Assembly (NCBI GenBank): GCA_028679985.1
Contig: JAJRAH010000074.1
Coordinates: 1 to 5,008 of the forward strand
Source of the DNA: Methanomassiliicoccales archaeon
GTDB lineage: Archaea; Thermoplasmatota; Thermoplasmata; Methanomassiliicoccales; JACIVX01
Length of the DNA stretch: 5,008 nt
Reading direction: 5' to 3'
Positions 4,777 to 5,008 of this stretch are shown here, piece by piece. The number at the start of each line of letters is the position of its first letter. Position 1 is the first letter of the stretch. Below the pieces are notes generated by a model. The model saw only the letters and a program-made list of their open reading frames with translations. It ran no database searches and had not been told where the DNA came from. Both the position numbers and the translations under genes were made by a program.

Positions 4777-4788
4777 CCTCGATCGAGG
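4777..4788. repeat. Perfect 12-bp palindrome
   Basis: CCTCGATCGAGG reads the same on both strands. It lies 15 nt past RNA-2 and about 75 nt past the stop of the minus-strand gene at the right edge. It could be a dimeric regulator site or part of a shared 3' region. No second copy occurs in the window. Confidence 0.4.
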
Positions 4789-4862
4789 CTAGTCGACAAC
4801 GGTGCTATTCCTATGATCACCTGCAGGCTGCCGCATTTCACAACTCGATAATACCGAATGGC

Positions 4863-5008
4863 TCATTTGCGTCTTGCTCTCCCCGTTTTCCATCCGACAA
4901 CGACTGCCACGATGACGATTGCGTTGAGGATCAAGACCGCGATCAGCAGCAGGGGTCCAGAGGCATTGACCTGGAACGTGATCGTTTCCTCCACGACGTT
5001 CCCCGCCA
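4863..5008 (-). CDS. C-terminal membrane anchor of a probably extracytoplasmic protein (N-terminal part outside window)
   Basis: The frame is open to the right edge on the minus strand and ends at TGA (4863-4865), leaving 47 visible residues. They are a beta-like polar segment VVEETITFQVNAS (4-16), a hydrophobic helix of about 22 residues (18-39, PLLLIAVLILN through VAVVVG) and a basic tail WKTGRARRK. This is the usual end of archaeal surface or S-layer-associated proteins held by a C-terminal helix, with the positive tail inside the cell and the large domain outside; the strand before the helix suggests an Ig-like or CARDB-type repeat domain, which is an inference. The start lies beyond the window, so no family can be assigned. 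Synonymous positions are GC-rich like the other genes here. Confidence 0.8.
   Translation of the reverse strand, partial: AGNVVEETITFQVNASGPLLLIAVLILNAIVIVAVVVGWKTGRARRK

Noticed and set aside
4629..4841. 70-aa minus-strand ORF over RNA-2
   Set aside because: It is antisense to the RNA candidate, with unremarkable composition and no promoter or ribosome-binding site.

Overview
The window reads as a piece of an archaeal chromosome, most likely euryarchaeal. The lineage could be Thermoplasmatota-like, but that is an inference. The evidence is an archaeal-type FtsZ C-terminus without a long linker tail, TATA-box promoters at the archaeal spacing in front of RNA-like segments, a cytosolic multi-PAS histidine kinase with an H-D-I-x-N-Q phosphoacceptor site, and a surface-type protein ending in one membrane helix and an Arg/Lys tail. 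Base composition is moderately GC-rich in genes and more AT-rich in the intergenic promoters.

Layout, left to right. Positions 1-759 hold the 3' part of ftsZ, followed by a hairpin and pyrimidine-rich terminator. Positions 879-1084 hold two very small single-helix membrane ORFs that overlap by ATGA. Positions 1161-1350 hold a TATA box and a strongly foldable ~137-nt non-coding RNA candidate (RNA-1). Positions 1502-1783 encode a DUF5661-like small protein. Positions 1784-2116 are non-coding apart from the likely promoter and leader of the next gene. Positions 2117-3985 encode a soluble PAS-PAS-PAS histidine kinase with no response regulator beside it. Positions 4025-4474 (minus strand) encode a VOC/glyoxalase-fold protein convergent with the kinase. 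Positions 4616-4765 hold a second TATA box and a ~116-nt RNA candidate (RNA-2). Positions 4863-5008 (minus strand) are the 3' end of a membrane-anchored, probably extracytoplasmic protein that runs off the window.

The most interesting content is the RNA pair. RNA-1 and RNA-2 lie about 3.4 kb apart on the same strand. Both can fold as three-way junctions closed by a perfect 9-bp helix with the same core (GCAAAGC/GCTTTGC), and the next two helices share TCCGA and GGGTCG elements in the same order. At several pairs the two copies differ in ways that keep pairing. In both, a TATA-like box is centred about 26.5 nt upstream of the first base of the closing helix, the usual archaeal distance to a transcription start. 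They match no RNA class I can recognise by eye (not 5S, SRP, RNase P, tRNA, TPP or hammerhead), so I propose them as two members of an undescribed archaeal small-RNA family. No operon or pathway links the protein genes; they look like independent transcription units.
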